This document shows, piece by piece, positions 14,569 through 23,568 of a stretch of 32,567 nucleotides of DNA. Numbering within the stretch: position 1 is the first letter of the stretch; the number at the start of each line of letters is the position of its first letter. The DNA lies in contig CAJTRL010000043.1 in the NCBI GenBank assembly GCA_910578715.1, forward strand, positions 1-32,567. Direction: 5' to 3'. The stretch is from an uncultured Lachnospiraceae bacterium. Its GTDB lineage: Bacteria; Bacillota; Clostridia; Lachnospirales; Lachnospiraceae. The notes below the pieces were generated by a model. It was not told where the DNA came from, ran no database searches, and was given only the letters and a program-made list of their open reading frames with translations. The translations under genes and the position numbers were made by a program.

Positions 14569-16131
14569 ATGGAATCTGCAAAAAAGAGAGAAACTATCGT
14601 GACGGCGCTTCTTGCTGCCGGAATATTGTTGTTTTTGCTGATGATTGGCATTTCGAATCTGTTTCATTTTAACTTTCGAATGAATTCCGATACGGCGGCG
14701 GATGCTATTTATGGAAAACTGGTTTGGGAGACCAAAGAGATTGTTCCGGACGGATGGTATATCGCGACGGAAACGCAGATTATCTGTACGCCGAATCTGG
14801 CGGCTCTTTTCTATGGACTCACCCATAATATGGTATTGTCGGAAGGGCTTGCGTGCTGTACCATGACGGCGCTTATTCTGATAAGTGTGCTTTATTTTGG
14901 CAAGGTACTTCGTTTTCAGCGAAAAGAGCGGCTCCTGTTCGCCTTTTTGTGCCTGATGCTTCCGGCGGATTATATTCTTTTGGAGCTTTCCTATTTATTT
15001 GCGTCCTATTATGCAATACATGTGATTATTTTATTTTTTACTTTAAGCGTATACCTGGAAGGGCTTCGGGATAAATCCATAAAATGGGCAAAACTGGCGG
15101 CGGGGCTTCTGTTCGCGCTTCTTCTGGGACTGCAGGGTGTAAGGGGAATCCTCGTAATATATGGGCCTCTGTTCGGCATGATGGTTATTTATAATTTATA
15201 CGGCATATATTGTGGGAAAAAGAAAGAGAAAAGCGATATCCTTATCAGCCTGTGGGCGGCGGCTTTACTGGTAGTCAGTTTTCTCGGAACATTTTATCCC
15301 CGTTCCGTGGGACAGGATTTATCGAGAAATATACGAAATGGATTTCATAAACTGTTTACCGTCGTTATGCCGGATATGGCAAGGGCGATAGGGTTCGATG
15401 ATTCACAGCCGGTTCTGGTGCGCATATGCACGCTGCTCCTTTTCCTGACGACAATTTTCTGGCTTCTGCAGTTATTGTACCGGATGTGCAGAAAGGAAGA
15501 AATAAAAACAGAGGAGTGGGGAGGACTTATTCTGCTTAGTTCTCCGGTCGTATCGGCGCTGATTTTGGCCTTTACGACGGTGGAAAGTACGAAAAGATAT
15601 TGTTTCCTGTTTACCTATGCGATGGCGTATGTGACGATATTATTTTACAGGAAAATCGGACAGGATAAAAAACTGCTGTATGGCTTGCGCTCCGGCGTCG
15701 GCATTATCATTGCGCTGCTTGCCGTGGAACGTCTGCTTCATATTTATCTGCCTGTATTAAAAGCAGAGGAGCCGCCGCAGAGCGAATCCTATGAGGTCGT
15801 CCGTTTTCTGGAAGAAAATGATTTCCCGATATCTTATTCGACGTTTGAAAACGCGAATAAGATGACGGTTCTTTCCAACGGAAAAATAAGAGTGGCAGCG
15901 GTTGCCACGGTGGAGCATATGGATGTCTGCAAATGGGTCAGTTACGCGGACTGGTATGCGCCGGCAATTCCTTATGAAACGCGGACGGCATATATTATTT
16001 CGGAAAGTGAAATGGAAAATTTCGAGAAATTTCTTGCAGTTCATGAAGATGATTTACAGCTGGAAACACAGATTGGCAGATATTATATATACAGTTCCGA
16101 TTACAATTTTTCCTGTCTGGAAATTGAGTAA
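14569..16131 (+). CDS. Polytopic membrane protein, possibly a GT-C-type glycosyltransferase
   Basis: The 520-residue protein has a first membrane segment at about 11-30, then an extracytoplasmic loop with NSDTAADAIYGKLVWE, then about nine further hydrophobic segments up to about residue 400. A soluble C-terminal domain of about 120 residues follows. An acidic residue in the first outer loop and this layout recall GT-C membrane glycosyltransferases that use polyprenyl-phosphate sugars, but I do not recognise a specific family. It has its own promoter and no partner gene. The function should be treated as unknown. Confidence 0.6.
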   Translation: MESAKKRETIVTALLAAGILLFLLMIGISNLFHFNFRMNSDTAADAIYGKLVWETKEIVPDGWYIATETQIICTPNLAALFYGLTHNMVLSEGLACCTMTALILISVLYFGKVLRFQRKERLLFAFLCLMLPADYILLELSYLFASYYAIHVIILFFTLSVYLEGLRDKSIKWAKLAAGLLFALLLGLQGVRGILVIYGPLFGMMVIYNLYGIYCGKKKEKSDILISLWAAALLVVSFLGTFYPRSVGQDLSRNIRNGFHKLFTVVMPDMARAIGFDDSQPVLVRICTLLLFLTTIFWLLQLLYRMCRKEEIKTEEWGGLILLSSPVVSALILAFTTVESTKRYCFLFTYAMAYVTILFYRKIGQDKKLLYGLRSGVGIIIALLAVERLLHIYLPVLKAEEPPQSESYEVVRFLEENDFPISYSTFENANKMTVLSNGKIRVAAVATVEHMDVCKWVSYADWYAPAIPYETRTAYIISESEMENFEKFLAVHEDDLQLETQIGRYYIYSSDYNFSCLEIE

Positions 16132-16149
16132 TCATTGCATGGTAAAGAC

Positions 16150-16178
16150 TTGTAAATCACGGTATTATTTAGTACAAT
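16150..16178 (+). promoter_or_regulatory. Promoter of the ecfA1-ecfA2-ecfT-truA operon
   Basis: TTGTAA (16150-16155) and TACAAT (16173-16178) are 17 nt apart, 43 nt before the ecfA1 start. No riboswitch-like structure is visible in this short leader. Confidence 0.62.
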
Positions 16179-16221
16179 AAGTTGAACTGATTGTAAACTG
16201 ATTTGAGAAGCAGGGTAACAA

Positions 16222-17085
16222 ATGGAAATTATAAAAACGGAAAAATTGGTATTTGAATATATCAGACGCGATGAAGAAGGAAATGTGGAAGGGATTACCC
16301 GCGCCGTAGATGAGGTGGACCTGGATGTTGAACAGGGCGATTTCATTGCGATTCTGGGGCATAACGGCTCAGGAAAATCCACGCTGGCCAAACATATCAA
16401 CGCCATTCTGTATCCGACGGAAGGCACTGTCTGGGTGGATGGCATGGACACGTCGCAGGAAAAAAATCTGTGGGATGTGCGGCAGAGCGCCGGCATGGTA
16501 TTCCAGAACCCGGATAATCAGATTATCGGCCAGGTAGTGGAAGAGGATGTGGGTTTTGGCCCGGAGAATATGGGCGTTCCGACAGCGGAGATATGGGAGC
16601 GGGTTGAGGAAAGCCTGAAAGCGGTCGGTATGTATGAATACCGGAAGCATTCTCCAAACAAACTCTCCGGGGGACAGAAGCAGCGTGTGTCGATTGCGGG
16701 CGTCATTGCCATGCACCCGAAATGTATTGTGCTGGATGAGCCGACGGCGATGTTAGACCCGAACGGCCGGAAAGAAGTGGTGCGTGCCGTGCGGGCGCTG
16801 AATGTGGCGGAAGGTATAACGGTTGTTCTGATTACGCACTATATGGAAGAAATTATTCATGCGGATAAGGTCTTTGTGATGGACCAGGGGAAGATAGCCA
16901 TGCAGGGAACACCGCGGGAGATTTTTTCGAATGTGGAGAGATTACAGGAGCTTCGTCTTGACGTGCCCCAGGTGACGCTGCTCGCGCATGAACTGCAGAA
17001 ACATGGACTGAACATCCCGGATGGGATTCTGACAACGGAGGAATTAGTCGGACATTTGGGGAGAGTTTTCGGGAAGGATAAATAA
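16222..17085 (+). CDS. ecfA1: Energy-coupling factor transporter ATPase EcfA1
   Basis: EcfA1 is one of two ATPases that drive the shared ECF module for vitamin and micronutrient uptake with exchangeable S components. The 287-residue protein has Walker A GHNGSGKST (46-54), Q-loop FQNPDNQ (94-100), signature LSGGQ (148-152), Walker B CIVLDEPT (168-175) and an H-loop in LITHYMEE. It is followed 1 nt later by the second ATPase. The ribosome site (GCAGGGTAAC) is weak. Confidence 0.95.
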   Translation: MEIIKTEKLVFEYIRRDEEGNVEGITRAVDEVDLDVEQGDFIAILGHNGSGKSTLAKHINAILYPTEGTVWVDGMDTSQEKNLWDVRQSAGMVFQNPDNQIIGQVVEEDVGFGPENMGVPTAEIWERVEESLKAVGMYEYRKHSPNKLSGGQKQRVSIAGVIAMHPKCIVLDEPTAMLDPNGRKEVVRAVRALNVAEGITVVLITHYMEEIIHADKVFVMDQGKIAMQGTPREIFSNVERLQELRLDVPQVTLLAHELQKHGLNIPDGILTTEELVGHLGRVFGKDK

Positions 17086-17086
17086 A

Positions 17087-17938
17087 ATGCCTTTAATTTT
17101 GAATCATGTAGATTATGTATATGGTGGAGATACGGAGCTTGCCGTACATGCTTTAAAAGATATTAATCTCGTCATACCGGACGGGCAGTTCATCGGCCTG
17201 ATTGGGCACACCGGTTCCGGCAAGTCAACCCTCGTGCAGCATTTAAACGGCCTGATAAAGCCGACGGGCGGCGAGATATTTTTTAACGGAGAAGATATTC
17301 ATGACGCCGATTATGATAAGAAGAAACTGCGGAGCAAAGTCGGCCTTGTGTTTCAATATCCTGAACACCAGCTGTTTGAAATCGACGTATTCAGCGACGT
17401 ATGCTTTGGACCGAAAAATCTCGGACTGCCAAAGAAAGAGGTGGAACTGCGCGCTTATGCGGCATTGAAACAGGTGGGACTGGAAGACGAGTTTTTCTAT
17501 CAGTCGCCCTTTGATTTATCCGGCGGACAGAAAAGACGGGTCGCGATTGCGGGCGTTCTGGCGATGAAACCGGATATACTGATTCTGGACGAACCGACGG
17601 CAGGACTCGACCCCAAGGGGAGAGATGAAATCCTGGACCAGATAGCCACCCTTCATAAAGAAATGGGAATTACAGTTATCCTCGTATCGCACAGCATGGA
17701 GGATGTGGCCAAATATGTAGAGCGCATTATTGTGATGAACAAAGGAAGCGTACTCTATGATGATACGCCGAAGGAAGTGTTCCGCCATTATAAGGAGCTG
17801 GAACAGGTCGGACTGGCTGCACCGCAGGTCACTTATATTATGCAGGCGCTCCTGAAAGAGGGCATACCGGTCAATACGGATGTCACAACGATTCCGGAGG
17901 CGCGGGATGAGATACTGCGGGTTCTGGGACGCATATAA
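17087..17938 (+). CDS. ecfA2: Energy-coupling factor transporter ATPase EcfA2
   Basis: This is the second ATPase of the ECF module. The 283 residues contain Walker A GHTGSGKST (40-48), Q-loop FQYPEHQLFE (89-98, the form typical of EcfA2), signature LSGGQ (144-148), Walker B DILILDEPT and H-loop LVSHSMEDV. It starts 1 nt after the ecfA1 stop and precedes ecfT by 31 nt. No S component is encoded here, so this is a group II, shared module. Confidence 0.95.
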   Translation: MPLILNHVDYVYGGDTELAVHALKDINLVIPDGQFIGLIGHTGSGKSTLVQHLNGLIKPTGGEIFFNGEDIHDADYDKKKLRSKVGLVFQYPEHQLFEIDVFSDVCFGPKNLGLPKKEVELRAYAALKQVGLEDEFFYQSPFDLSGGQKRRVAIAGVLAMKPDILILDEPTAGLDPKGRDEILDQIATLHKEMGITVILVSHSMEDVAKYVERIIVMNKGSVLYDDTPKEVFRHYKELEQVGLAAPQVTYIMQALLKEGIPVNTDVTTIPEARDEILRVLGRI

Positions 17939-17969
17939 TTAAATGAAAAGATGGGAGTAGGAAAAGAAT

Positions 17970-18782
17970 ATGTTACGCGATATTACATTGGGCCAGTATT
18001 ATCAGGCGGAATCCGTCATTCATAAACTGGACCCGCGGGTAAAGCTGATTGCAACGATTACCTTTATCGTTTCCCTTTTTATAGTACAGAATATAGTCGG
18101 TTATATGATAGCGGCGGTTTTTCTGGCATGTGTGATAAAACTCTCCGGAGTGCCGTTCCGGTTTATGGTAAAAGGAATGCGGGCAATCGTCTTTCTCCTG
18201 CTGCTTACCGTCGTTTTTAATCTTTTCCTGACGCCGGGCGAGGCGCTTATTTCGATTTGGAAACTGACAATTACAAAAGAAGGCCTGAGAACCGCTGTTT
18301 TTATGGCGGTCAGACTTACCTTTCTGATTATCGGTTCTTCGGTGATGACGCTGACGACGACGCCCAATAATCTGACGGACGGGATGGAAAAACTGATGGG
18401 GCCGCTGAAAATTCTGAAAGTGCCGGTGCATGAGGTCGCGATGATGATGTCCATCGCCCTCCGTTTTATTCCGGTGCTGTTAGAAGAAACCGATAAAATT
18501 ATGAAAGCCCAGATTGCGAGAGGGGCGGACTTTGAGAGCGGAAATCTGGTAAAAAAGGCCAAAAGCCTTGTGCCATTGCTCGTACCGCTTTTTATTTCGG
18601 CATTCAGAAGGGCAAATGACCTTGCGATGGCGATGGAGGCGAGATGCTACCGGGGCGGAGACAACAGAACGAAAATGAAACCCTTACAATATAAAAAAAG
18701 GGACGGCATTGCCTATCTGACCCTTGTCTGCTATCTGGCGGTCTGCATCGGCGCGAATATGCTTGTTCATCTGCCGTTTTAA
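17970..18782 (+). CDS. ecfT: Energy-coupling factor transmembrane protein EcfT
   Basis: EcfT is the membrane scaffold that links the two ATPases to S components. The 270-residue protein begins MLRDITLGQYYQAESVIHKLDPRVKL, has several hydrophobic segments between residues 25 and 130 and one at the C-terminus, and carries the two coupling-helix motifs: ARG (in AQIARGADF, about residue 178) and the second RG motif in EARCYRGG (about 230). It follows ecfA2 directly. Confidence 0.95.
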   Translation: MLRDITLGQYYQAESVIHKLDPRVKLIATITFIVSLFIVQNIVGYMIAAVFLACVIKLSGVPFRFMVKGMRAIVFLLLLTVVFNLFLTPGEALISIWKLTITKEGLRTAVFMAVRLTFLIIGSSVMTLTTTPNNLTDGMEKLMGPLKILKVPVHEVAMMMSIALRFIPVLLEETDKIMKAQIARGADFESGNLVKKAKSLVPLLVPLFISAFRRANDLAMAMEARCYRGGDNRTKMKPLQYKKRDGIAYLTLVCYLAVCIGANMLVHLPF

Positions 18783-18851
18783 ACAAAAAGTATAGCAAAT
18801 ATTAATCTTTTGTATTTGAAATGCCGCCTGTGCGGCGGAATGAGAGAAACG

Positions 18852-19601
18852 ATGAAGAGAATCATGCTGACGGTGGCTTACGACGGAACGAACTACCACG
18901 GATGGCAGAGACAGCCGAACGGGGAGACAATTGAAAGCGTGCTGAACCGCTGTCTTTCCGAGCTTTTACAGGAAGAAACGGAGGTTATCGGCGCGAGCAG
19001 AACGGATTCCGGCGTCCATGCCCTCTGCAATGTGGCCGTTTTCGATACCAATACCAACATTCCGCCGGACAAACTCGCTTATGCGCTGAATGCACGGCTT
19101 CCCGCGGACATTAAGATTCAGGGCTCAAAAGAAGTAGATACTGCTTTTCATCCGAGACATTGCGACAGCCGGAAAACTTATGAATACCGCATCTATCATG
19201 CGGAGTTTCCGATGCCGACAGAGCGGCTCTATGCGCATTTTTCTTATACGCATTATGACGTGGAACGGATGAAGGAGGCGGCCCGGTATTTTGTCGGAAC
19301 CCATGATTTCAAAAGTTTCTGCAGCACAGATTCCCAGGCGGAAAATACCGTGCGGCAGATGGAACGGGCGGAAGTGGAAAAGAACGGGAATCTGATTGTC
19401 TTTCGCGTGGCGGGCAGAGGTTTTCTTTATAATATGGTAAGAATTATGGCCGGAACGCTGATGGAGGTCGGAAGAGGAAATCTGGAACCGGAAGACGTGA
19501 AGCGAATCCTTGAAGCAAAGAACAGGAGTGCGGCGGGTCCAACTGCGCCGGCGTGCGGCCTTACCCTAATGAAGTATGAGTTTTTAAATACCAATATTTG
19601 A
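18852..19601 (+). CDS. truA: tRNA pseudouridine(38-40) synthase TruA
   Basis: TruA converts uridines 38-40 of tRNA anticodon arms to pseudouridine. From ATG 18852 the product is 249 residues, starting MKRIMLTVAYDGTNYHGWQ. The catalytic aspartate is D52 in GASRTDSGVHAL, and FLYNMVRIMAGTL and the AGPTAPACGL end region are conserved. Upstream TTG 18810 and ATG 18840 would add residues not expected in the family. The ecfA1-ecfA2-ecfT-truA-rplM-rpsI order is common in Firmicutes. Confidence 0.95.
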   Translation: MKRIMLTVAYDGTNYHGWQRQPNGETIESVLNRCLSELLQEETEVIGASRTDSGVHALCNVAVFDTNTNIPPDKLAYALNARLPADIKIQGSKEVDTAFHPRHCDSRKTYEYRIYHAEFPMPTERLYAHFSYTHYDVERMKEAARYFVGTHDFKSFCSTDSQAENTVRQMERAEVEKNGNLIVFRVAGRGFLYNMVRIMAGTLMEVGRGNLEPEDVKRILEAKNRSAAGPTAPACGLTLMKYEFLNTNI

Positions 19602-19610
19602 AAAAATCAG

Positions 19611-19639
19611 TTGACACGCGTGGATGCGTATAATATAAT
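19611..19639 (+). promoter_or_regulatory. Strong promoter of rplM-rpsI
   Basis: TTGACA (19611-19616) and TATAAT (19634-19639) match both consensus boxes perfectly with 17-nt spacing. It starts 10 nt after the truA stop and leaves a 5' leader of about 170 nt before rplM. Confidence 0.9.
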
Positions 19640-19660
19640 ATTTAACTGTGACAATGTTTA

Positions 19661-19694
19661 AAAATGCCGTGCCACAGCCCCGGCAGGGCATTTT
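19661..19694 (+). promoter_or_regulatory. Hairpin in the rplM leader (candidate r-protein leader)
   Basis: AAAATGCC (19661-19668) pairs with GGCATTTT (19687-19694). Inside it TGCC/GGCA pair again, separated from the outer stem by a symmetric G-G mismatch, with loop ACAGCCCC. Known L13 leader RNAs exist in Firmicutes, where L13 regulates its own mRNA. Whether this is a member cannot be judged by eye. Confidence 0.4.
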
Positions 19695-19818
19695 GAATAG
19701 AGGTACCAGAAGATTGTTTGGAGGTTTTGCGTGCGGCCGGACATCCGCATAAAAAGACCGGAAAAACATCAGAAGCAGACAATCAAAAGAAAGAATTGAT
19801 TATCATGGAGGAATTACT

Positions 19819-20247
19819 ATGAAGACTTTTATGGCTAGTCCGGCTACAATCGACAGAAAATGGTATGTAGTGGATGCTGCGGATATGACACTCGGACGTC
19901 TGGCATCCGAGGTTGCAAAAGTATTAAGAGGCAAAAATAAACCGATTTTCACACCGCATATCGATACGGGCGATTATGTAATCGTCGTAAATGCGGAGAA
20001 GGTAAAAGTTACAGGAAAGAAACTGGACCAGAAGATTTACTATCGCCATTCGGGATATGTAGGCGGTATGAAAGAGACTACTTTAAAAGAGATGCTGAAC
20101 ACACATCCTGAGAGAGTTGTTGAGTTTGCTGTAAAAGGCATGCTTCCAAAAGGACCTTTAGGAAGACAAATGTATACAAAACTTCATGTGTATGCAGGAC
20201 CTGAGCATAAACACGCAGCTCAGAAACCAGAAGTATTAACATTTTAA
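19819..20247 (+). CDS. rplM: 50S ribosomal protein L13
   Basis: L13 is an early assembly protein of the large subunit. The 142-residue product starts MKTFMASPATIDRKWYVVDA and has LGRLASEVAKVLRGKNKP, HSGYVGG and GMLPKGPLGRQMYTKLHVY, all standard for the family. GGAGG lies about 8 nt upstream. It is co-transcribed with rpsI, 28 nt downstream. Confidence 0.97.
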   Translation: MKTFMASPATIDRKWYVVDAADMTLGRLASEVAKVLRGKNKPIFTPHIDTGDYVIVVNAEKVKVTGKKLDQKIYYRHSGYVGGMKETTLKEMLNTHPERVVEFAVKGMLPKGPLGRQMYTKLHVYAGPEHKHAAQKPEVLTF

Positions 20248-20275
20248 TTCAAGGGACTGAAAGGAGAAAATTAAA

Positions 20276-20686
20276 ATGGCTAAGTCAGCGAAAACAACAG
20301 CAGCAAAATATTATGGAACTGGCAGAAGAAAAAAATCCATTGCAAGAGTATATCTGGTACCGGGAAAAGGTGATATTACCGTCAATAAGAGAACGATTGA
20401 TGATTATTTTGGACTTGAGACATTGAAAGTTATCGTTCGTCAGCCCCTGGTTGCTACGGGAACGGTGGATAAATTCGATGCGATTATTACCGTAAAAGGC
20501 GGCGGCTACACAGGACAGGCGGGCGCTATCAGACACGGTATGGCGAGAGCGCTGCTTCAGGCGGACGCAGATTACAGACCGACCCTGAAAAAAGCGGGTT
20601 ACTTAACGAGAGACCCTCGTATGAAGGAAAGAAAGAAATACGGTCTCAAAGCCGCAAGACGCGCGCCGCAGTTCTCGAAGAGATAA
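20276..20686 (+). CDS. rpsI: 30S ribosomal protein S9
   Basis: S9 reaches into the P site with its basic tail. The 136-residue protein has YYGTGRRKKSIARVYL near the N-terminus, GGGYTGQAGAIRHGMARAL in the middle and the C-terminal KKYGLKAARRAPQFSKR. A short Ala/Lys/Thr-rich extension precedes the conserved start. AAAGGAG precedes the ATG by about 9 nt. An intrinsic terminator follows. Confidence 0.97.
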   Translation: MAKSAKTTAAKYYGTGRRKKSIARVYLVPGKGDITVNKRTIDDYFGLETLKVIVRQPLVATGTVDKFDAIITVKGGGYTGQAGAIRHGMARALLQADADYRPTLKKAGYLTRDPRMKERKKYGLKAARRAPQFSKR

Positions 20687-20741
20687 TTCTTTAGAATTTT
20701 CTCTTGAGATAAGCAGATATTTTATAGATTCAAAAATATGG

Positions 20742-20769
20742 ACTCCGCAGGTTTTCCTGCGGAGTTTTT
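20742..20769 (+). terminator. Intrinsic terminator of rplM-rpsI
   Basis: ACTCCGCAGG (20742-20751) pairs perfectly with CCTGCGGAGT (20756-20765) around TTTT, and the 3' arm runs into a T5 tract. It separates the ribosomal pair from the helicase-DpnI cassette. Confidence 0.92.
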
Positions 20770-20777
20770 CTGACTTA

Positions 20778-20806
20778 TTAACATTTCAGGCTATGTAGGT
20801 TATAAT
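20778..20806 (+). promoter_or_regulatory. Promoter of the helicase-DpnI cassette
   Basis: TTAACA (20778-20783) and TATAAT (20801-20806) are 17 nt apart, 33 nt before the helicase ATG and just after the rpsI terminator. This indicates the two genes are transcribed independently of the ribosomal genes. Confidence 0.75.
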
Positions 20807-20838
20807 ATCTATTATAAAATGTGTAAAAAGGACAGAAA

Positions 20839-23568
20839 ATGAATACCAGAACACATATGATTATTATAAAAGGCGAAATAAAAACGGCCGAAGTAAAGGA
20901 ATGCCAATACGATATTATTGAAAACAAATGGAGCGTTACGTTTAATCAGGGAAAAACTTACTTCTATGGAGGCGAAAATGTAGAGCGTCTGAAAAATCCA
21001 GAAATTCTGAATCCTCATATGTATCGGATTTTCAGGGGCGGCCGGGAATTATTTAACATAGAAGCACTTTGCCGTTTTAGAGGCAGATATGCTGTGTATT
21101 ATCATATTTGTTTTGAAAATGGACAGGAAAAAGACTGTTTTCAGGATGAATTGACACTTCTGGAATCCTGTCTGAACCAGGGACAGGCGAAAAATGTATT
21201 TGAATATATAAGACAAATTGCAGGACTGAGCGATATCAGAAATGAAGAAACCGGAGAAAAGCTGCTTGCCAAAAGAATGGCTCAAATTGCTTTTGTTGGA
21301 AAAGATACCGCATTGGCTAAATATCTGCTGCCGGCATCTTTACAGAAAAAGAAAGCACAGAAAGAATATATACCGATTTTTCCTTTTGGATGCAATAACA
21401 GCCAGTATACAGCAGTAAAGAATGCTATGGAAAATCAAATCAGTGTCATTCAGGGACCGCCGGGAACCGGAAAAACGCAGACTATTTTGAATATTATCGC
21501 TAATATACTGTTACAGGGTAAGACTGTACAGATTGTTTCCAATAATAATGCGGCAACAGAAAATGTTCTGGAAAAACTGGCATCTTCTAAATATAATCTG
21601 GGGTTTATTGTGGCCGCATTGGGAAGTGCACAGAATAAAAAGCGTTTCATTGAAAATCAGCAAGGGTCATATCCTGATATTTTGGCATGGAAACTACAGG
21701 AAGGATCGGATATTTTATTAAACAGTATTCAGGACAAATCATTTTTACTTAAAAAGATATTTGATAAACAGGAGGAACTGGCCGCGCTGCGCCAGGAGCA
21801 GTCCCAGCTGGAAACAGAGGCAGCGTATTTTCAGCAATATGTAGAAGAGATGTTTTCTAACATTAGGGAAATTTCATCCAGGAAACCGCTTTCTGCAAAA
21901 GACTTGATGAAACTATGGCAGGAATGCCAGCGGCATATAGAAGAAAAAGGCCGAATCGGACTGTTTTATAAATTAAAGAGTATATTATGGGGCGGTATAG
22001 GTGATTTCCGCTTTTTCGGGCAGGAAAAATCCAGGATTATAACAACTTTTCAGAAACTATATTATGCGGCAAAGAAAAAAGAATTGACAGAGCGCATTAT
22101 GGAGATAGAAATATATCTGGAAAATGCCGGAGACCATGTGTTGGAAGAACTGTGCGAGCAGTCGATGATACTGCTGAAAGGCAGACTGGCAGAAAAATAC
22201 GCAGAAAAGAAAAGCCGTATAGTATTTGCAGAGGAAGATTTATGGAGAAGCCCTTATCGTGTTTTGGAAGAATATCCGGTCGTTTTGAGTACAACGTTTT
22301 CATCCAGAAATAGTTTAAACGCAGAAGTGGTCTATGATTATCTGATTATGGATGAGGCCTCTCAAGTCGATGTGGCGACAGGGGCACTGGCATTGTCCTG
22401 TGCGAAAAATGCTGTTATTGTGGGCGATACAAAACAGCTGCCCAATGTTATTACAGAAGATATTAAAAAACGCGCTAAAGCAATATTTGACAGTTTTCAT
22501 ATTCATGAAGGATATCAGTTCACAAAGAGTTTTCTGCAGTCGGTATTGGATGTTATGCCGAATGTAACACAGACTTTACTGCGGGAACATTACAGATGTC
22601 ATCCTAAAATCATTAATTTCTGTAATCAGAAGTTTTATCGGGGCGAGCTTGTTATTATGACCGAGGACAAGGGAGAGAAAGACGTACTGGCGGTAGTGAA
22701 AACTGTTCCTGGCAATCATGTACGCGATCATTACAGTCAGCGGCAGATAGACGTTATCAAGGAAGAGGTTATACCAAAGTATGTTACGGATGCTGAACAT
22801 ACGGGAATTATCGCGCCCTATAAAAATCAGGTAAAAGCGCTGGAAAAAGAATTTAGCGATATTGAAGTGGCAACTGTACATAAGTTTCAGGGAAAAGAAA
22901 AAGATACTATTATCATATCAACAGTGGATGATGAAATAACGGATTTTGCAGACGATCCATATCTGATTAACGTGGCAGTATCGCGGGCAAAGAAAAAACT
23001 GATGCTGGTCGTGACTGGAAATGAACAGATGAGGGAATGCAATATTACGGATTTAATTACATATATTCAGTATCAGAATTTTGAGGTCGTTGAAAGTAAA
23101 GTATATTCGATTTTTGACTATTTGTATCATCAGTATTTTGAGGAAAGAAAAAATTACTTAAAAAAATACGGGAAAGTCTCCGAATATGATTCTGAAAATC
23201 TGATGTATACTTTTATCAAGGAAATATTGGCAGCAGACGAATATGCTTCTTTGGATGTGGTCTGCCATGCACAGGTTCGGATGCTGATCAGAGAATTTTC
23301 TTTACTAAGCAAAGAGGAATTTCGGTATGCAATGAATCCCGCGACTCATGTTGACTTTGTTATCTATAACAGAATTAGTAAAAGGCCAATACTGGCTGTT
23401 GAAGTGGACGGATATTCTTTTCATAAGGAAGGAATGGAACAGCATCGCCGGGATTTGCTGAAAAATCATATTTTGGAATTGTACGAAATACCGCTTCTCA
23501 GATTTGCGACAAACGGAAGCGGCGAAAAGAGAAAAATGATAGAGAAGCTGAACGAAATCATTCTGTGA
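20839..23568 (+). CDS. SF1 (UPF1-like) helicase with C-terminal DUF2726/PD-(D/E)XK-like domain
   Basis: The 909-residue protein has a 180-residue N-terminal region I do not recognise, then a full superfamily 1 helicase set: Walker A GPPGTGKT (206-213), DEAS (505-508), VGDTKQLP (528-535), REHYRCHP (582-589), VHKFQGKEKD (680-689) and VAVSRAKKK (712-720). A long, charged, probably coiled-coil insert occupies about 295-470. The C-terminus (about 770-909) looks like DUF2726: HVDF (D839), AVEVDG (E855, D857) and a terminal LYEIPLLRF, the pattern of a PD-(D/E)XK nuclease. It likely unwinds and perhaps cuts nucleic acid. It overlaps the DpnI-like gene by 4 nt, and its codons look more A/T-rich than those of the neighbours. 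Confidence 0.88.
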   Translation: MNTRTHMIIIKGEIKTAEVKECQYDIIENKWSVTFNQGKTYFYGGENVERLKNPEILNPHMYRIFRGGRELFNIEALCRFRGRYAVYYHICFENGQEKDCFQDELTLLESCLNQGQAKNVFEYIRQIAGLSDIRNEETGEKLLAKRMAQIAFVGKDTALAKYLLPASLQKKKAQKEYIPIFPFGCNNSQYTAVKNAMENQISVIQGPPGTGKTQTILNIIANILLQGKTVQIVSNNNAATENVLEKLASSKYNLGFIVAALGSAQNKKRFIENQQGSYPDILAWKLQEGSDILLNSIQDKSFLLKKIFDKQEELAALRQEQSQLETEAAYFQQYVEEMFSNIREISSRKPLSAKDLMKLWQECQRHIEEKGRIGLFYKLKSILWGGIGDFRFFGQEKSRIITTFQKLYYAAKKKELTERIMEIEIYLENAGDHVLEELCEQSMILLKGRLAEKYAEKKSRIVFAEEDLWRSPYRVLEEYPVVLSTTFSSRNSLNAEVVYDYLIMDEASQVDVATGALALSCAKNAVIVGDTKQLPNVITEDIKKRAKAIFDSFHIHEGYQFTKSFLQSVLDVMPNVTQTLLREHYRCHPKIINFCNQKFYRGELVIMTEDKGEKDVLAVVKTVPGNHVRDHYSQRQIDVIKEEVIPKYVTDAEHTGIIAPYKNQVKALEKEFSDIEVATVHKFQGKEKDTIIISTVDDEITDFADDPYLINVAVSRAKKKLMLVVTGNEQMRECNITDLITYIQYQNFEVVESKVYSIFDYLYHQYFEERKNYLKKYGKVSEYDSENLMYTFIKEILAADEYASLDVVCHAQVRMLIREFSLLSKEEFRYAMNPATHVDFVIYNRISKRPILAVEVDGYSFHKEGMEQHRRDLLKNHILELYEIPLLRFATNGSGEKRKMIEKLNEIIL

